Shown here one piece after another: positions 21,587 through 36,258 of a stretch of DNA of 64,000 nucleotides (its first letter is position 1; each line of letters starts with the position of its first letter). The position numbers and the translations under genes were made by a program. The DNA comes from Eudorina sp. 2006-703-Eu-15 (lineage: Eukaryota; Chlorophyta; Chlorophyceae; Chlamydomonadales; Volvocaceae), in the NCBI GenBank assembly GCA_003117195.1, contig BDSI01000085.1:276001-340000 (forward strand). The letters run 5' to 3'. The notes under the pieces are model-generated. The model searched no databases. It had not been told where the DNA came from and worked only from the letters and a program-made list of their open reading frames with translations.

Positions 21587-22969
21587 CTTCTTATTGCTTG
21601 CAGGCACGGTGGCTGCTGTTGCGGATCGATTGGCAAGGTGCGATGGTAAGTCCGCGCCTACAAGGTGATGAGTCAGCCGCTTCGTGATTGGGAATCGGCC
21701 CCTTGCTCATGGCATGAGCTGACTCGCTTGGTGGTTACTTCTTATTGCTTGCAGGCGCGGTGGCTGCTGTTGCGGATCGATTGGCCAGGTGCGGTGGTAA
21801 GTCCGCGCCTACATGTTGACGAGTCAGCCGCTTCGTGATCGATTGGGAATCGGCCCCTTGCTCATAGCACGAGCTGACTCCCTTGGTGGTTACTTCTTAT
21901 TGCTTGCAGGCACGGTGGCTGCTGTTGCGGATCGATTGGCCAGGTGCGGTGGTAAGTCCGCGCCTACATGTTGACGAGTCCGCCACTTCGTGATCGATTG
22001 GGAATCGGCCACTTGCTCATGGCACGAGCTGACTCCCTTGGTGGTTACGTCTTATTGCTTGCAGGCGCGGTGGCTGCTGTTGCGGATCGATTGGCAAGGT
22101 GCGATGGTAAGTCCGCGCCTACAAGGTGATGAGTCAGCCGCTTCGTGATTGGGAATCGGCCCCTTGCTCATGGCATGAGCTGACTCGCTTGGTGGTTACT
22201 TCTTATTGCTTGCAGGCGCGGTGGCTGCTGTTGCGGATCGATTGGCCAGGTGCGGTGGTAAGTCCGCGCCTACATGTTGACGAGTCAGCCGCTTCGTGAT
22301 CGATTGGGAATCGGCCCCTTGCTCATAGCACGAGCTGACTCCCTTGGTGGTTACTTCTTATTGCTTGCAGGCACGGTGGCTGCTGTTGCGGATCGATTGG
22401 CCAGGTGCGGTGGTAAGTCCGCGCCTACATGTTGACGAGTCCGCCACTTCGTGATCGATTGGGAATCGGCCACTTGCTCATGGCACGAGCTGACTCCCTT
22501 GGTGGTTACGTCTTATTGCTTGCAGGCGCGGTGGCTGCTGTTGCGGATCGATTGGCAAGGTGCGATGGTAAGTCCGCGCCTACAAGGTGATGAGTCAGCC
22601 GCTTCGTGATTGGGAATCGGCCCCTTGCTCATGGCATGAGCTGACTCGCTTGGTGGTTACTTCTTATTGCTTGCAGGCGCGGTGGCTGCTGTTGCGGATC
22701 GATTGGCCAGGTGCGGTGGTAAGTCCGCGCCTACATGTTGACGAGTCAGCCGCTTCGTGATCGATTGGGAATCGGCCCCTTGCTCATAGCACGAGCTGAC
22801 TCCCTTGGTGGTTACTTCTTATTGCTTGCAGGCACGGTGGCTGCTGTTGCGGATCGATTGGCCAGGTGCGGTGGTAAGTCCGCGCCTACATGTTGACGAG
22901 TCCGCCACTTCGTGATCGATTGGGAATCGGCCACTTGCTCATGGCACGAGCTGACTCCCTTGGTGGTTA
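21587..22969 (+). repeat. Higher-order repeat of 461 bp, three copies
   Basis: The three-unit group (155 + 155 + 151 bp) repeats at 21587, 22048 and 22509, with the next start at 22970. The last two steps are marked by the GTTACGTCTTATTG variant and all by the GAGTCCGCCACTTCG variant at their right ends. It is a local expansion found in array 2 only. Array 1 has the same trio within its 1664-bp higher-order unit. Confidence 0.85.
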
Positions 22970-25900
22970 CGTCTTATTGCTTGCAGGCGCGGTGGCTGCT
23001 GTTGCGGATCGATTGGCAAGGTGCGATGGTAAGTCCGCGCCTACAAGGTGATGAGTCAGCCGCTTCGTGATTGGGAATCGGCCCCTTGCTCATGGCACGA
23101 GCTGACTCGCTTGGTGGTTACTTCTTATTGCTTGCAGGCGCGGTGGCTGCTGTTGCGGATCGATTGGCCAGGTGCGGTGGTAAGTCCGCGCCTACATGTT
23201 GGCGAGTCAGCCGCTTCGTGATCGATTGGGAATCGGCCCCTTGCTCATAGCACGAGCTGACTCCCTTGGTGGTTACTTCTTATTGCTTGCAGGCACGGTG
23301 GCTGCTGTTGCGGATCGATTGGCCAGGTGCGGTGGTAAGTCCGCGCCTACATGTTGGCGAGTCAGCCGCTTCGTGATCGCTTCGTTCAGCGGCGGGAGGG
23401 ATCATGCGCGGGGCCGTTCGTGGGGTCGAGTGGCGGTAGGGATCATGCGCGGGGCCGTTCCTGGGGTTGAGCGGCGGGAGGGATCATGCGAGGGGTGATT
23501 GCGAATCGGCCCCTTGCTCATGGCACGAGGTGACTCCCTTGGTCGTTACTTCTTATTGCTTACTTGCAGGCGCGGTGGCTGCTGTTGCGGATCGATTGGC
23601 CAGGTGCGGTGGTAAGTCCGCGCCTACATGTTGACGAGTCAGCCACTTCGTGATCGATTGGGAATCGGCCACTTGCTCATGGCACGAGCTGACTCCCTTG
23701 GTGGTTACTTCTTATTGCTTGCAGGCACGGTGGCTGCTGTTGCGGATCGATTGGCCAGGTGCGGTGGTAAGTCCGCGCCTACATGTTGACGAGTCAGCCG
23801 CTTCGTGATCGATTGGGAATCGGCCCCTTGCTCATGGCACGAGGTGACTCCCTTGGTCGTTACTTCTTATTGCTTGCAGGCACGGTGGCTGCTGTTGCGG
23901 ATCGATTGGCCAGGTGCGGTGGTAAGTCCGCGCCTACATGTTGACGAGTCAGCCGCTTCGTGATCGATTGGGAATCGGCCCCTTGCTCATAGCACGAGCT
24001 GACTCCCTTGGTGTTTACTTCTTATTGCTTACTTGCAGGCGCGGTGGCTGCTGTTGCGGATCGATTGGCAAGGTGCGGTGGTAAGTCCGCGCCTACATGT
24101 TGACGAGTCAGCCACTTCGTGATCGATTGGGAATCGGCCCCTTGCTCATAGCACGAGCTGACTCCCTTGGTGGTTACTTCTTATTGCTTGCAGGCACGGT
24201 GGCTGCTGTTGCGGATCGATTGGCAAGGTGCGATGGTAAGTCCGCGCCTACAAGGTGATGAGTCAGCCGCTTCGTGATTGGGAATCGGCCCCTTGCTCAT
24301 GGCATGAGCTGACTCGCTTGGTGGTTACTTCTTATTGCTTGCAGGCACGGTGGCTGCTGTTGCGGATCGATTGGCCAGGTGCGGTGGTAAGTCCGCGCCT
24401 ACATGTTGACGAGTCCGCCACTTCGTAAGCGATTGGGAATCGGCCCCTTGCTCATGGCACGAGCTGACTCCCTTGGTGGTTACGTCTTATTGCTTGCAGG
24501 CGCGGTGGCTGCTGTTGCGGATCGATTGGCAAGGTGCGATGGTAAGTCCGCGCCTACAAGGTGATGAGTCAGCCGCTTCGTGATTGGGAATCGGCCCCTT
24601 GCTCATGGCACGAGCTGACTCGCTTGGTGGTTACTTCTTATTGCTTGCAGGCGCGGTGGCTGCTGTTGCGGATCGATTGGCCAGGTGCGGTGGTAAGTCC
24701 GCGCCTACATGTTGGCGAGTCAGCCGCTTCGTGATCGATTGGGAATCGGCCCCTTGCTCATGGCACGAGGTGACTCCCTTGGTCGTTACTTCTTATTGCT
24801 TGCAGGCGCGGTGGCTGCTGTTGCGGATCGATTGGCCAGGTGCGGTGGTAAGTCCGCGCCTACATGTTGACGAGTCAGCCACTTCGTGATCGATTGGGAA
24901 TCGGCCCCTTGCTCATAGCACGAGCTGACTCCCTTGGTGGTTACTTCTTATTGCTTGCAGGCACGGTGGCTGCTGTTGCGGATCGATTGGCAAGGTGCGA
25001 TGGTAAGTCCGCGCCTACAAGGTGATGAGTCAGCCGCTTCGTGATTGGGAATCGGCCCCTTGCTCATGGCATGAGCTGACTCCCTTGGTGGTTACTTCTT
25101 ATTGCTTGCAGGCACGGTGGCTGCTGTTGCGGATCGATTGGCAAGGTGCGATGGTAAGTCCGCGCCTACAAGGTGATGAGTCAGCCGCTTCGTAAGCGAT
25201 TGGGAATCGGCCCCTTGCTCATGGCATGAGCTGACTCGCTTGGTGGTTACTTCTTATTGCTTGCAGGCACGGTGGCTGCTGTTGCGGATCGATTGGCCAG
25301 GTGCGGTGGTAAGTCCGCGCCTACATGTTGACGAGTCCGCCACTTCGTAAGCGATTGGGAATCGGCCCCTTGCTCATGGCACGAGGTGACTCCCTTGGTG
25401 GTTACTTCTTATTGCTTGCAGGCGCGGTGGCTGCTGTTGCGGATCGATTGGCCAGGTGCGGTGGTAAGTCCGCGCCTACAAGGTGATGAGTCAGCCGCTT
25501 CGTGATTGGGAATCGGCCCCTTGCTCATGGCACGAGCTGACTCGCTTGGTGGTTACTTCTTATTGCTTGCAGGCGCGGTGGCTGCTGTTGCGGATCGATT
25601 GGCCAGGTGCGGTGGTAAGTCCGCGCCTACATGTTGGCGAGTCAGCCGCTTCGTGATCGATTGGGAATCGGCCCCTTGCTCATAGCACGAGGTGACTCCC
25701 TTGGTCGTTACTTCTTATTGCTTGCAGGCGCGGTGGCTGCTGTTGCGGATCGATTGGCCAGGTGCGGTGGTAAGTCCGCGCCTACATGTTGGCGAGTCAG
25801 CCGCTTCGTGATCGATTGCGGATCGGCCCCTTGCTCATGGCACGAGGTGACTCCCTTGGTCGTTACTTCTTATTGTTTGCAGGCGCGGTGGCTGCTGTTG

Positions 25901-28900
25901 CGGATCGATTGGCCAGGTGCGATGGTAAGTCCGCGCCTACATGTTGACGAGTCAGCCACTTCGTGATCGATTGGGAATCGGCCACTTGCTCATGGCACGA
26001 GCTGACTCCCTTGGTGGTTACTTCTTATTGCTTGCAGGCGCGGTGGCTGCTGTTGCGGATCGATTGGCCAGGTGCGGTGGTAAGTCCGCGCCTACATGTT
26101 GGCGAGTCAGCCGCTTCGTGATCGATTGCGGATCGGCCCCTTGCTCATAGCACGAGGTGACTCCCTTGGTGGTTACTTCTTATTGCTTGCAGGCACGGTG
26201 GCTGCTGTTGCGGATCTATTGGCCAGGTGCGGTGGTAAGTCCGCGCCTACATGTTGACGAGTCAGCCACTTCGTGATCGATTGGGAATCGGCCACTTGCT
26301 CATGGCACGAGCTGACTCCCTTGGTGGTTACTTCTTATTGCTTGCAGGCGCGGTGGCTGCTGTTGCGGATCGATTGGCAAGGTGCGATGGTAAGTCCGCG
26401 CCTACAAGGTGATGAGTCAGCCACTTCGTGATCGATTGGGGATCGGCCCCTTGCGCATGGCACGAGCTGACTCCTTTGGTGGTTACTTCTTATTGCTTGC
26501 AGGCGCAGTGGCTGCTGTTGCGGATCGATTGGCCAGGTGCGATGGTAAGTCCGCGCCTACAAGGTGATGAGTCAGCCACTTCGTGATCGCTTCGTTCAGC
26601 GGCGGGAGGGATCATGCGCGGGGCCGTTCGTGGGGTCGAGTGGCGGTAGGGATCATGCGCGGGGCCGTTCGTGGGGTTGAGCGGCGGGAGGGATCATGCG
26701 AGGGGTGATTGCGAATCGGCCCCTTGCTCATAGCACGAGGTGACTCCCTTGGTCGTTACTTCTTATTGCTTGCAGGCGCGGTGGCTGCTGTTGCGGATCG
26801 ATTGGCCAGGTGCGGTGGTAAGTCCGCGCCTACATGTTGACGAGTCAGCCACTTCGTGATCGATTGCGGATCGGCCCCTTGCTCATGGCACGAGGTGACT
26901 CCCTTGGTCGTTACTTCTTATTGTTTGCAGGCGCGGTGGCTGCTGTTGCGGATCGATTGGCCAGGTGCGGTTATAAGTCCGCGCCTACATGTTGACGAGT
27001 CAGCCACTTCGTGATCGATTGGGAATCGGCCCCTTGCTCATGGCACGAGCTGACTCCCTTGGTGGTTACTTCTTATTGCTTGCAGGCGCGGTGGCTGCTG
27101 TTGCGGATCGATTGGCCAGGTGCGGTGGTAAGTCCGCACCTACATGTTGGCGAGTCAGCCACTTCGTGATCGATTGCGGATCGGCCCCTTGCTCATGGCA
27201 CGAGCTGACTCCCTTGGTGGTTACTTCTTATTGTTTGCAGGCGCGGTGGCTGCTGTTGCGGATCGATTGGCCAGGTGCGGTGGTAAGTCCGCGCCTACAT
27301 GTTGGCGAGTCAGCCGCTTCGTGATCGATTGCGAATCGGCCCCTTGCTCATGGCACGAGCTGATTCCCTTGGTGGTTACTTCTTATTGCTTGCAGGCGCG
27401 GTGGCTGCTGTTGCGGATCGATTGGCCAGGTGCGGTGGTAAGTCCGCGCCTACATGTTGGCGAGTCAGCCACTTCGTGATCGATTGCGGATCGGCCCCTT
27501 GCTCATGGCACGAGGTGACTCCCTTGGTCGTTACTTCTTATTGTTTGCAGGCGCGGTGGCTGCTGTTGCGGATCGATTGGCCAGGTGCGGTTATAAGTCC
27601 GCGCCTACATGTTGACGAGTCAGCCACTTCGTGATCGATTGGGAATCGGCCCCTTGCGCATGGCACGAGGTGACTCCCTTGGTGGTTACTTCTTATTGCT
27701 TGCAGGCGCGGTGGCTGCTGTTGCGGATCGATTGGCCAGGTGCGGTGGTAAGTCCGCGCCTACAAGGTGATGAGTCAGCCACTTCGTGATCGATTGCGGA
27801 TCGGCCCCTTGCTCATGGCACGAGGTGACTCCCTTGGTGGTTACTTCTTATTGCTTGCAGGCGCGGTGGCTGCTGTTGCGGATCGATTGGCCAGGTGCGG
27901 TGGTAAGTCCGCGCCTACATGTTGGCGAGTCAGCCACTTCGTGATCGATTGCGGATCGGCCCCTTGCTCATGGCACGAGGTGACTCCCTTGGTCGTTACT
28001 TCTTATTGTTTGCAGGCGCGGTGGCTGCTGTTGCGGATCTATTGGCCAGGTGCGGTGGTAAGTCCGCGCCTACAAGGTGATGAGTCAGCCGCTTCGTGAT
28101 TGGGAATCGGCCCCTTGCTCATGGCACGAGCTGACTCGCTTGGTGGTTACTTCTTATTGCTTGCAGGCGCGGTGGCTGCTGTTGCGGATCGATTGGCCAG
28201 GTGCGATGGTAAGTCCGCGCCTACAAGGTGATGAGTCAGCCACTTCGTGATCGCTTCGTTCAGCGGCGGGAGGGATCATGCGCGGGGCCGTTCGTGGGGT
28301 CGAGTGGCGGTAGGGATCATGCGCGGGGCCGTTCGTGGGGTTGAGCGGCGGGAGGTATCATGCAGGGGGCCGTTCCTGGGGTTGAGCGGCGGGAGGGATC
28401 ATGCGAGGGGTGATTGCGAATCGGCCCCTTGCTCATGGCACGAGGTGACTCCCTTGGTCGTTACTTCTTATTGCTTGCAGGCACGGTGGCTGCTGTTGCG
28501 GATCGATTGGCAAGGTGCGGTGGTAAGTCCGCGCCTACATGTTGACGAGTCAGCCACTTCGTGATCGATTGGGAATCGGCCACTTGCTCATGGCACGAGC
28601 TGACTCCCTTGGTGGTTACTTCTTATTGCTTGCAGGCGCGGTGGCTGCTGTTGCGGATCGATTGGCCAGGTGCGGTGGTAAGTCCGCGCCTACATGTTGG
28701 CGAGTCAGCCGCTTCGTGATAGATTGCGGATCGGCCCCTTGCTCATAGCACGAGGTGACTCCCTTGGTGGTTACTTCTTATTGCTTGCAGGCACGGTGGC
28801 TGCTGTTGCGGATCTATTGGCCAGGTGCGGTGGTAAGTCCGCGCCTACATGTTGACGAGTCAGCCACTTCGTGATCGATTGGGAATCGGCCACTTGCTCA

Positions 28901-31900
28901 TGGCACGAGCTGACTCCCTTGGTGGTTACTTCTTATTGCTTGCAGGCGCGGTGGCTGCTGTTGCGGATCGATTGGCAAGGTGCGATGGTAAGTCCGCGCC
29001 TACAAGGTGATGAGTCAGCCACTTCGTGATCGATTGGGAATCGGCCCCTTGCGCATGGCACGAGCTGACTCCTTTGGTGGTTACTTCTTATTGCTTGCAG
29101 GCGCGGTGGCTGCTGTTGCGGATCGATTGGCAAGGTGCGATGGTAAGTCCGCGCCTACAAGGTGATGAGTCAGCCACTTCGTGATCGCTTCGTTCAGCGG
29201 CGGGAGGGATCATGCGCGGGGCCGTTCGTGGGGTCGAGTGGCGGTAGGGATCATGCGCGGGGCCGTTCGTGGGGTTGAGCGGCGGGAGGTATCATGCAGG
29301 GGGCCGTTCCTGGGGTTGAGCGGCGGGAGGGATCATGCGAGGGGTGATTGCGAATCGGCCCCTTGCTCATGGCACGAGGTGACTCCCTTGGTCGTTACTT
29401 CTTATTGCTTGCAGGCGCGGTGGCTGCTGTTGCGGATCGATTGGCAAGGTGCGATGGTAAGTCCGCGCCTACAAGGTGATGAGTCAGCCACTTCGTGATC
29501 GATTGGGAATCGGCCCCTTGCGCATGGCACGAGCTGACTCCTTTGGTGGTTACTTCTTATTGCTTGCAGGCGCGGTGGCTGCTGTTGCGGATCGATTGGC
29601 AAGGTGCGATGGTAAGTCCGCGCCTACAAGGTGATGAGTCAGCCACTTCGTGATCGCTTCGTTCAGCGGCGGGAGGGATCATGCGCGGGGCCGTTCGTGG
29701 GGTCGAGTGGCGGTAGGGATCATGCGCGGGGCCGTTCGTGGGGTTGAGCGGCGGGAGGTATCATGCAGGGGGCCGTTCCTGGGGTTGAGCGGCGGGAGGG
29801 ATCATGCGAGGGGTGATTGCGAATCGGCCCCTTGCTCATGGCACGAGGTGACTCCCTTGGTCGTTACTTCTTATTGCTTGCAGGCACGGTGGCTGCTGTT
29901 GCGGATCGATTGGCAAGGTGCGGTGGTAAGTCCGCGCCTACATGTTGACGAGTCAGCCACTTCGTGATCGATTGGGAATCGGCCACTTGCTCATGGCACG
30001 AGCTGACTCCCTTGGTGGTTACTTCTTATTGCTTGCAGGCGCGGTGGCTGCTGTTGCGGATCGATTGGCCAGGTGCGGTGGTAAGTCCGCGCCTACATGT
30101 TGACGAGTCAGCCACTTCGTGATCGATTGGGAATCGGCCACTTGCTCATGGCACGAGCTGACTCCCTTGGTGGTTACTTCTTATTGCTTGCAGGCGCGGT
30201 GGCTGCTGTTGCGGATCGATTGGCAAGGTGCGATGGTAAGTCCGCGCCTACAAGGTGATGAGTCAGCCACTTCGTGATCGCTTCGTTCAGCGGCGGGAGG
30301 GATCATGCGCGGGGCCGTTCGTGGGGTCGAGTGGCGGTAGGGATCATGCGCGGGGCCGTTCGTGGGGTTGAGCGGCGGGAGGGATCATGCAGGGGGCCGT
30401 TCCTGGGGTTCTGCGGAGGGAGGGATCATGCGAGGGGTGATTGCGAATCGGCCCCTTGCTCATGGCACGAGGTGACTCCCTTGGTCGTTACTTCTTATTG
30501 CTTGCAGGCGCGGTGGCTGCTGTTGCGGATCGATTGGCAAGGTGCGGTGGTAAGTCCGCGCCTACATGTTGGCGAGTCAGCCGCTTCGTGATCGCTTCGT
30601 TCAGCGGCGGGAGGGATCATGCGCGGGGCCGTTCGTGGGGTCGAGTGGCGGTAGGGATCATGCGCGGGGCCGTTCGTGGGGTTGAGCGGCGGGAGGGATC
30701 ATGCGAGGGGTTATTGCGAATCGGCCCCTTGCTCATAGCACGAGGTGACTCCCTTGGTCGTTACTTCTTATTGCTTGCAGGCGCGGTGGCTGCTGTTGCG
30801 GATCGATTGGCCAGGTGCGGTGGTAAGTCCGCGCCTACATGTTGACGAGTCAGCCACTTCGTGATCGATTGGGAATCGGCCACTTGCTCATGGCACGAGG
30901 TGACTCCCTTGGTGGTTACTTCTTATTGCTTGCAGGCGCGGTGGCTGCTGTTGCGGATCGATTGGCCAGGTGCGGTGGTAAGTCCGCGCCTACATGTTGG
31001 CGAGTCAGCCGCTTCGTGATCGATTGCGAATCGGCCCCTTGCTCATGGCACGAGCTGATTCCCTTGGTGGTTACTTCTTATTGCTTGCAGGCGCGGTGGC
31101 TGCTGTTGCGGATCGATTGGCCAGGTGCGGTGGTAAGTCCGCGCCTACATGTTGGCGAGTCAGCCACTTCGTGATCGATTGCGGATCGGCCCCTTGCTCA
31201 TGGCACGAGGTGACTCCCTTGGTGGTTACTTCTTATTGCTTGCAGGCATGGTGGCTGCTGTTGCGGATCGATTGGCCAGGTGCGGTGGTAAGTCCGCGCC
31301 TACAAGGTGATGAGTCAGCCACTTCGTGATCGCTTCGTTCAGCGGCGGGAGGGATCATGCGCGGGGCCGTTCGTGGGGTCGAGTGGCGGTAGGGATCATG
31401 CGCGGGGCCGTTCGTGGGGTTGAGCGGCGGGAGGGATCATGCAGGGGGCCGTTCCTGGGGTTGAGCGGAGGGAGGGATCATGCGAGGGGTGATTGCGAAT
31501 CGGCCCCTTGCTCATGGCACGAGGTGACTCCCTTGGTCGTTACTTCTTATTGCTTGCAGGCGCGGTGGCTGCTGTTGCGGATCGATTGGCAAGGTGCGGT
31601 GGTAAGTCCGCGCCTACATGTTGACGAGTCAGCCACTTCGTGATCGATTGGGAATCGGCCACTTGCTCATGGCACGAGCTGACTCCCTTGGTGGTTACTT
31701 CTTATTGCTTGCAGGCGCGGTGGCTGCTGTTGCGGATCGATTGGCCAGGTGCGGTGGCAAGTCCGCGCCTACATGTTGGCGAGTCAGCCGCTTCGTGATC
31801 GATTGCGGATCGGCCCCTTGCTCATGGCACGAGGTGACTCCCTTGGTGGTTACTTCTTATTGCTTGCAGGCATGGTGGCTGCTGTTGCGGATCGATTGGC

Positions 31901-34330
31901 CAGGTGCGGTGGTAAGTCCGCGCCTACATGTTGACGAGTCAGCCACTTCGTGATCGATTGCGAATCGGCCCCTTGCTCATGGCACGAGGTGACTCCCTTG
32001 GTGGTTACTTCTTATTGCTTGCAGGCACGGTGGCTGCTGTTGCGGATCGATTGGCAAGGTGCGGTGGTAAGTCCGCGCCTACATGTTGACGAGTCAGCCA
32101 CTTCGTGATCGATTGCGGATCGGCCCCTTGCTCATGGCACGAGCTGACTCCCTTGGTGGTTACTTCTTATTGCTTGCAGGCGCGGTGGCTGCTGTTGCGG
32201 ATCGATTGGCCAGGTGCGGTGGCAAGTCCGCGCCTACATGTTGACGAGTCAGCCACTTCGTGAACGATTGCGGATCGGCCCCTTGCTCATGGCACGAGGT
32301 GACTCCCTTGGTGGTTACTTCTTATTGCTTGCAGGCGCGGTGGCTGCTGTTGCGGATCGATTGGCCAGGTGCGATGGTAAGTCCGCGCCTACAAGGTGAT
32401 GAGTCAGCCACTTCGTGATCGCGTCGTTCAGCGGCGGGAGGGATCATGCGCGGGGCCGTTCGTGGGGTCGAGTGGCGGTAGGGATCATGCGCGGGGCCGT
32501 TCGTGGGGTTGAGCGGCGGGAGGGATCATGCAGGGGGCCGTTCCTGGGGTTGAGCGGCGGGAGGGATCATGCGAGGGGTGATTGCGAATCGGCCCCTTGC
32601 TCATGGCACGAGGTGACTCCCTTGGTCGTTACTTCTTATTGCTTGCAGGCGCGGTGGCTGCTGTTGCGGATCGATTGGCAAGGTGCGGTGGTAAGTCCGC
32701 GCCTACATGTTGACGAGTCAGCCACTTCGTGATCGATTGGGAATCGGCCACTTGCTCATGGCATGAGCTGACTCCCTTGGTGGTTACTTCTTATTGCTTG
32801 CAGGCACGGTGGCTGCTGTTGCGGATCGATTGGCCAGGTGCGGTGGTAAGTCCGCGCCTACATGTTGACGAGTCAGCCACTTCGTGATCGATTGCGGATC
32901 GGCCCCTTGCTCATGGCACGAGGTGACTCCCTTGGTGGTTACTTCTTATTGCTTGCAGGCACGGTGGCTGCTGTTGCGGATCGATTGGCCAGGTGCGGTG
33001 GTAAGTCCGCGCCTACATGTTGACGAGTCAGCCACTTCGTGATCGATTGCGAATCGGCCCCTTGCTCATGGCACGAGGTGACTCCCTTGGTGGTTACTTC
33101 TTATTGCTTGCAGGCACGGTGGCTGCTGTTGCGGATCGATTGGCAAGGTGCGGTGGTAAGTCCGCGCCTACATGTTGACGAGTCAGCCACTTCGTGATCG
33201 ATTGCGGATCGGCCCCTTGCTCATGGCACGAGCTGACTCCCTTGGTCGTTACTTCTTATTGTTTGCAGGCGCGGTGGCTGCTGTTGCGGATCGATTGGCC
33301 AGGTGCGGTGGCAAGTCCGCGCCTACATGTTGACGAGTCAGCCACTTCGTGATCGATTGCGGATCGGCCCCTTGCTCATGGCACGAGGTGACTCCCTTGG
33401 TGGTTACTTCTTATTGCTTGCAGGCGCGGTGGTAGCCCATCCAGGTGTTGTTAAGATGGTAGGTAAGTTTTGCTTCGCCAGCTTTCCACGTCAGCTTTCC
33501 ACACACGATACACGCCCTCGCGTCGCTGCTTGCAGGATCGCTCATCGGAAGGAGTGCTTCGTCGGGTTTGCCTACACGTTCACTCACCGCCTGACGCATC
33601 CCCCTGCATTCCCAAGACCAAAGCCCATGCTGTGCACCTTAACGAGATCCCGCATCCGGTAGGTGACGATAGTGCTGGGCTCGGGATCATGTGCCGGGTC
33701 GCTCGTTGTTGGGTCGGGCCCAGGGAGGGATCGGGTAACTGGGTCGGGCCCGGGGAATCATCATTTGCATGCTCCTGATCTTGCAGCACAGCCCTTGCTT
33801 CAGCTCCGCGCCGCAGCCACCTCAGCCAAGCCGTTCAGCTTCGCGCCGCAGCCACCTCAGCCAAGCCGTTCAGCTCCGCGCCGGAGCCACCTCAGCCAAG
33901 CCGTTTAGCTCCGCGAAGCAGCCACCTCAGCCAAGCCGCTCAGCACAGCGCAGCGCAGCCTTTGCACAAGCATTCACTTTGTACACTATTGATTTGGTAC
34001 AATGCCGTAGACCCGTGAGCTTTGATCCCGTCACTCTTCTCCCCCCCCATCCCTTATGCGCTGCGATGCCCCTCGCGAGATGGAGCGTATTTACGTGCAG
34101 GACCGCTCATGATGATAGGTGATAGGCCTGGTCGGTGTTGTATGTGGCTGTGCGATAATACGAATCTGCCCGCGCGTTATGGCACGAGCTGACTCCCTTG
34201 GTCGTTACTTCTTATTGCTTGCAGGCGCGGTGGCTGCTGTTGCGGATCGATTGGCCAGGTGCGGTGGTAAGTCCGCGCCTACAAGGTGATGAGTCAGCCG
34301 CTTCGTGATCGATTGCGAATCGGCCCCTTG

Positions 34331-36258
34331 CTTAGGGCACGAGCTGACTCCCTTGGTCGTTACTTCTTTTTGCTTGCAGGCGCGGTGGCTGCTGTTGCGG
34401 ATCGATTGGCCAGGTGCGGTGGTAACTTGCAGACACGCCTTGGCCATCAGGACCGAGTGAGTGGTGTGAGACGGGGCGATCCAACCGCTGGGGGAGCGTA
34501 GGTGCAGCTCCACAGTTGTGCGGCTTACATCAGCGCGTCCCGTCCTTGCTTGGTCCATGGCCTCTCGTGCGGGCCGTGTTTGTGTTTAAGGCTTTGCGCC
34601 CCTGCACGGACCCTGGCCCCGGGGTCCAGGGGTCCGTACCCTCCCGCAGTCTGGATTGAGGGGCTTGCTTAACTCTGACAATGCGCCCCTGGGGCCTCGG
34701 CCGCCAGCGGCTGACCCGCTCACGGATGAGCAGGGTAGTGGAGATGCCGCCTCACCGGACGGGTTGCCCACGAGTGCTGGCTTTGGCGTCGATATGGCTC
34801 CTGCTGTCGTGCCGGTCGTGCACGTTTATCAGTTGGGTCGTCAGCCTCCATTGCACTGCCTCTTGCTGAAGTGCAGGCGAGTGCAGCTGTCCCACATAAC
34901 ACCGAGGTTCGATGAGCTAGTCATCATGGTTTGGTATGAGCTCGGCGTCCGGTCATGCAGCGGTTACAGTTGGGAGTTGTCGAGTTCAAGTGCGCGTCCC
35001 GCTCGGCTTTCATGAACGATGCCAAACATCATTCTTTGAATAACAAGACCAAACACTTCAGATACTTATAACCAGGCGCGGAAGGATTATTGCAGAATCT
35101 GCCAGGCCATGCCCGGCAAGCAGCAATTTATTATGTTAATGTTCTCCGCTTTCTTAGCTTATCTTGTATTTGACGGCGACATTAGAATGTGGCTGAGGCC
35201 AACACAACCATAGCATTTTTGTGTTCTGAACAGCGACCTCTTACAAATTGGTGGCCTCACCAACTACATCATAATTTCGTTTTGTCCTGGATAGCATCCC
35301 CTGGGCTGTGGTGGCCAGCAGAACCGCAATCGGCACGACGCGCTCGCTTTCAGGTGGTCCGCCTCGGGGTCTGCGTGCGACAGCAACTGACCCTGGCGGG
35401 CCGTGGCGATTACCCCGGGCTACCACGCAGGCAAGATTCTCCCGGGGGCGCCGCCCATGCCAGCTGGGGGCCCAGCGGGGGCAAGGGAAGGAGGCGGCAG
35501 AGCCACGGCGGGCACCCTGCGGCGCTGCCACTCGCCCATCATATGGAACTTGGATGGCAGCCCAAGGTTCTCTGGGGCAGGTGCGGTGGCGTGATGCAGT
35601 GCGGATCCGTTCAGGAGGTGGCGCGGCGAGTCATGCCCCTACTCCCGGTGGGAGGGCCAGGTCGTCGTGCGATGTGAGGTGGCGGTGGCGGTGCGGTGTG
35701 ATGTAATGTGATGCGGGATCCTGGGATCCGGGCTAGCGGGTGGCAAGGGTGCTGTGGCGTGGTTTAGAAGGGGGAGATGGCTCGGTCACGGAGGAAGGGT
35801 TCCGGGAGCGAAGGGGGCCTTTACCTGAGTCAGATGGCTAGTGTCTTCCCTGGTTGTGTCCCTAAGACTCCGTTGTTTGCCAGGACGGGTCGGCTCACAA
35901 CCCCTCGGTCGTCCCATTGCCTTTGCCGCATGCGTCCAGGTCGGACCGGCGGCGTTGAGGACGGTGGCGGCGGTATGCTCGACGGCCGGCCGCCGCCGGC
36001 GAGGCGCCACGCGCCCATATCGGCGGTGGACTGGCCGGCTGATGAGTTGATGGCGTTCCGGCGGCAGCAAGCGAAGGCGGCGGCGGCGGCGGCGGCGCTG
36101 GGGCACGACCCCGATGGTCCGCCGGCAATGACGTCCTCCCCGTCAGCGTCCGAGTCGGAGGAAGGTACGGCTGCCCGTCGTTGCGGGGACGGGACTCGCG
36201 ACGAACAGGGCGCACTCCGCACTGCCCTACTAACCCAGCCCGCCACCACAGTCATTTG
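34331..36258 (+). repeat. 1928-bp tandem duplication, first copy
   Basis: Together with 36259-38186 this forms an exact-looking tandem duplication. It corresponds to 13483-15410 of block A, which is single there. Its left border lies inside the diverged unit of the satellite island (CTTAGGGCACGAG), and its right border is CAGTCATTTG just before the hairpin. The two borders share TTG, so the junction at 36258/36259 shows 3 bp of microhomology. Confidence 0.93.

Larger units (their letters stand above)
20922..33432 (+). repeat. Satellite array 2
   Basis: The array opens with a block of 41-bp repeats and ends at exactly the same interruption of the exon-like part as array 1. From about 25941 onward it follows array 1 unit by unit with an offset drifting only from 20995 to 20848. 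This includes shared rare variants such as GATAGATTGC (7876 and 28718) and the GTCGTTCAG form (11574 and 32422). Further left the order differs because of local expansion. By length it also holds roughly 70 units of 155 bp and about eleven 41-bp blocks. Confidence 0.97.
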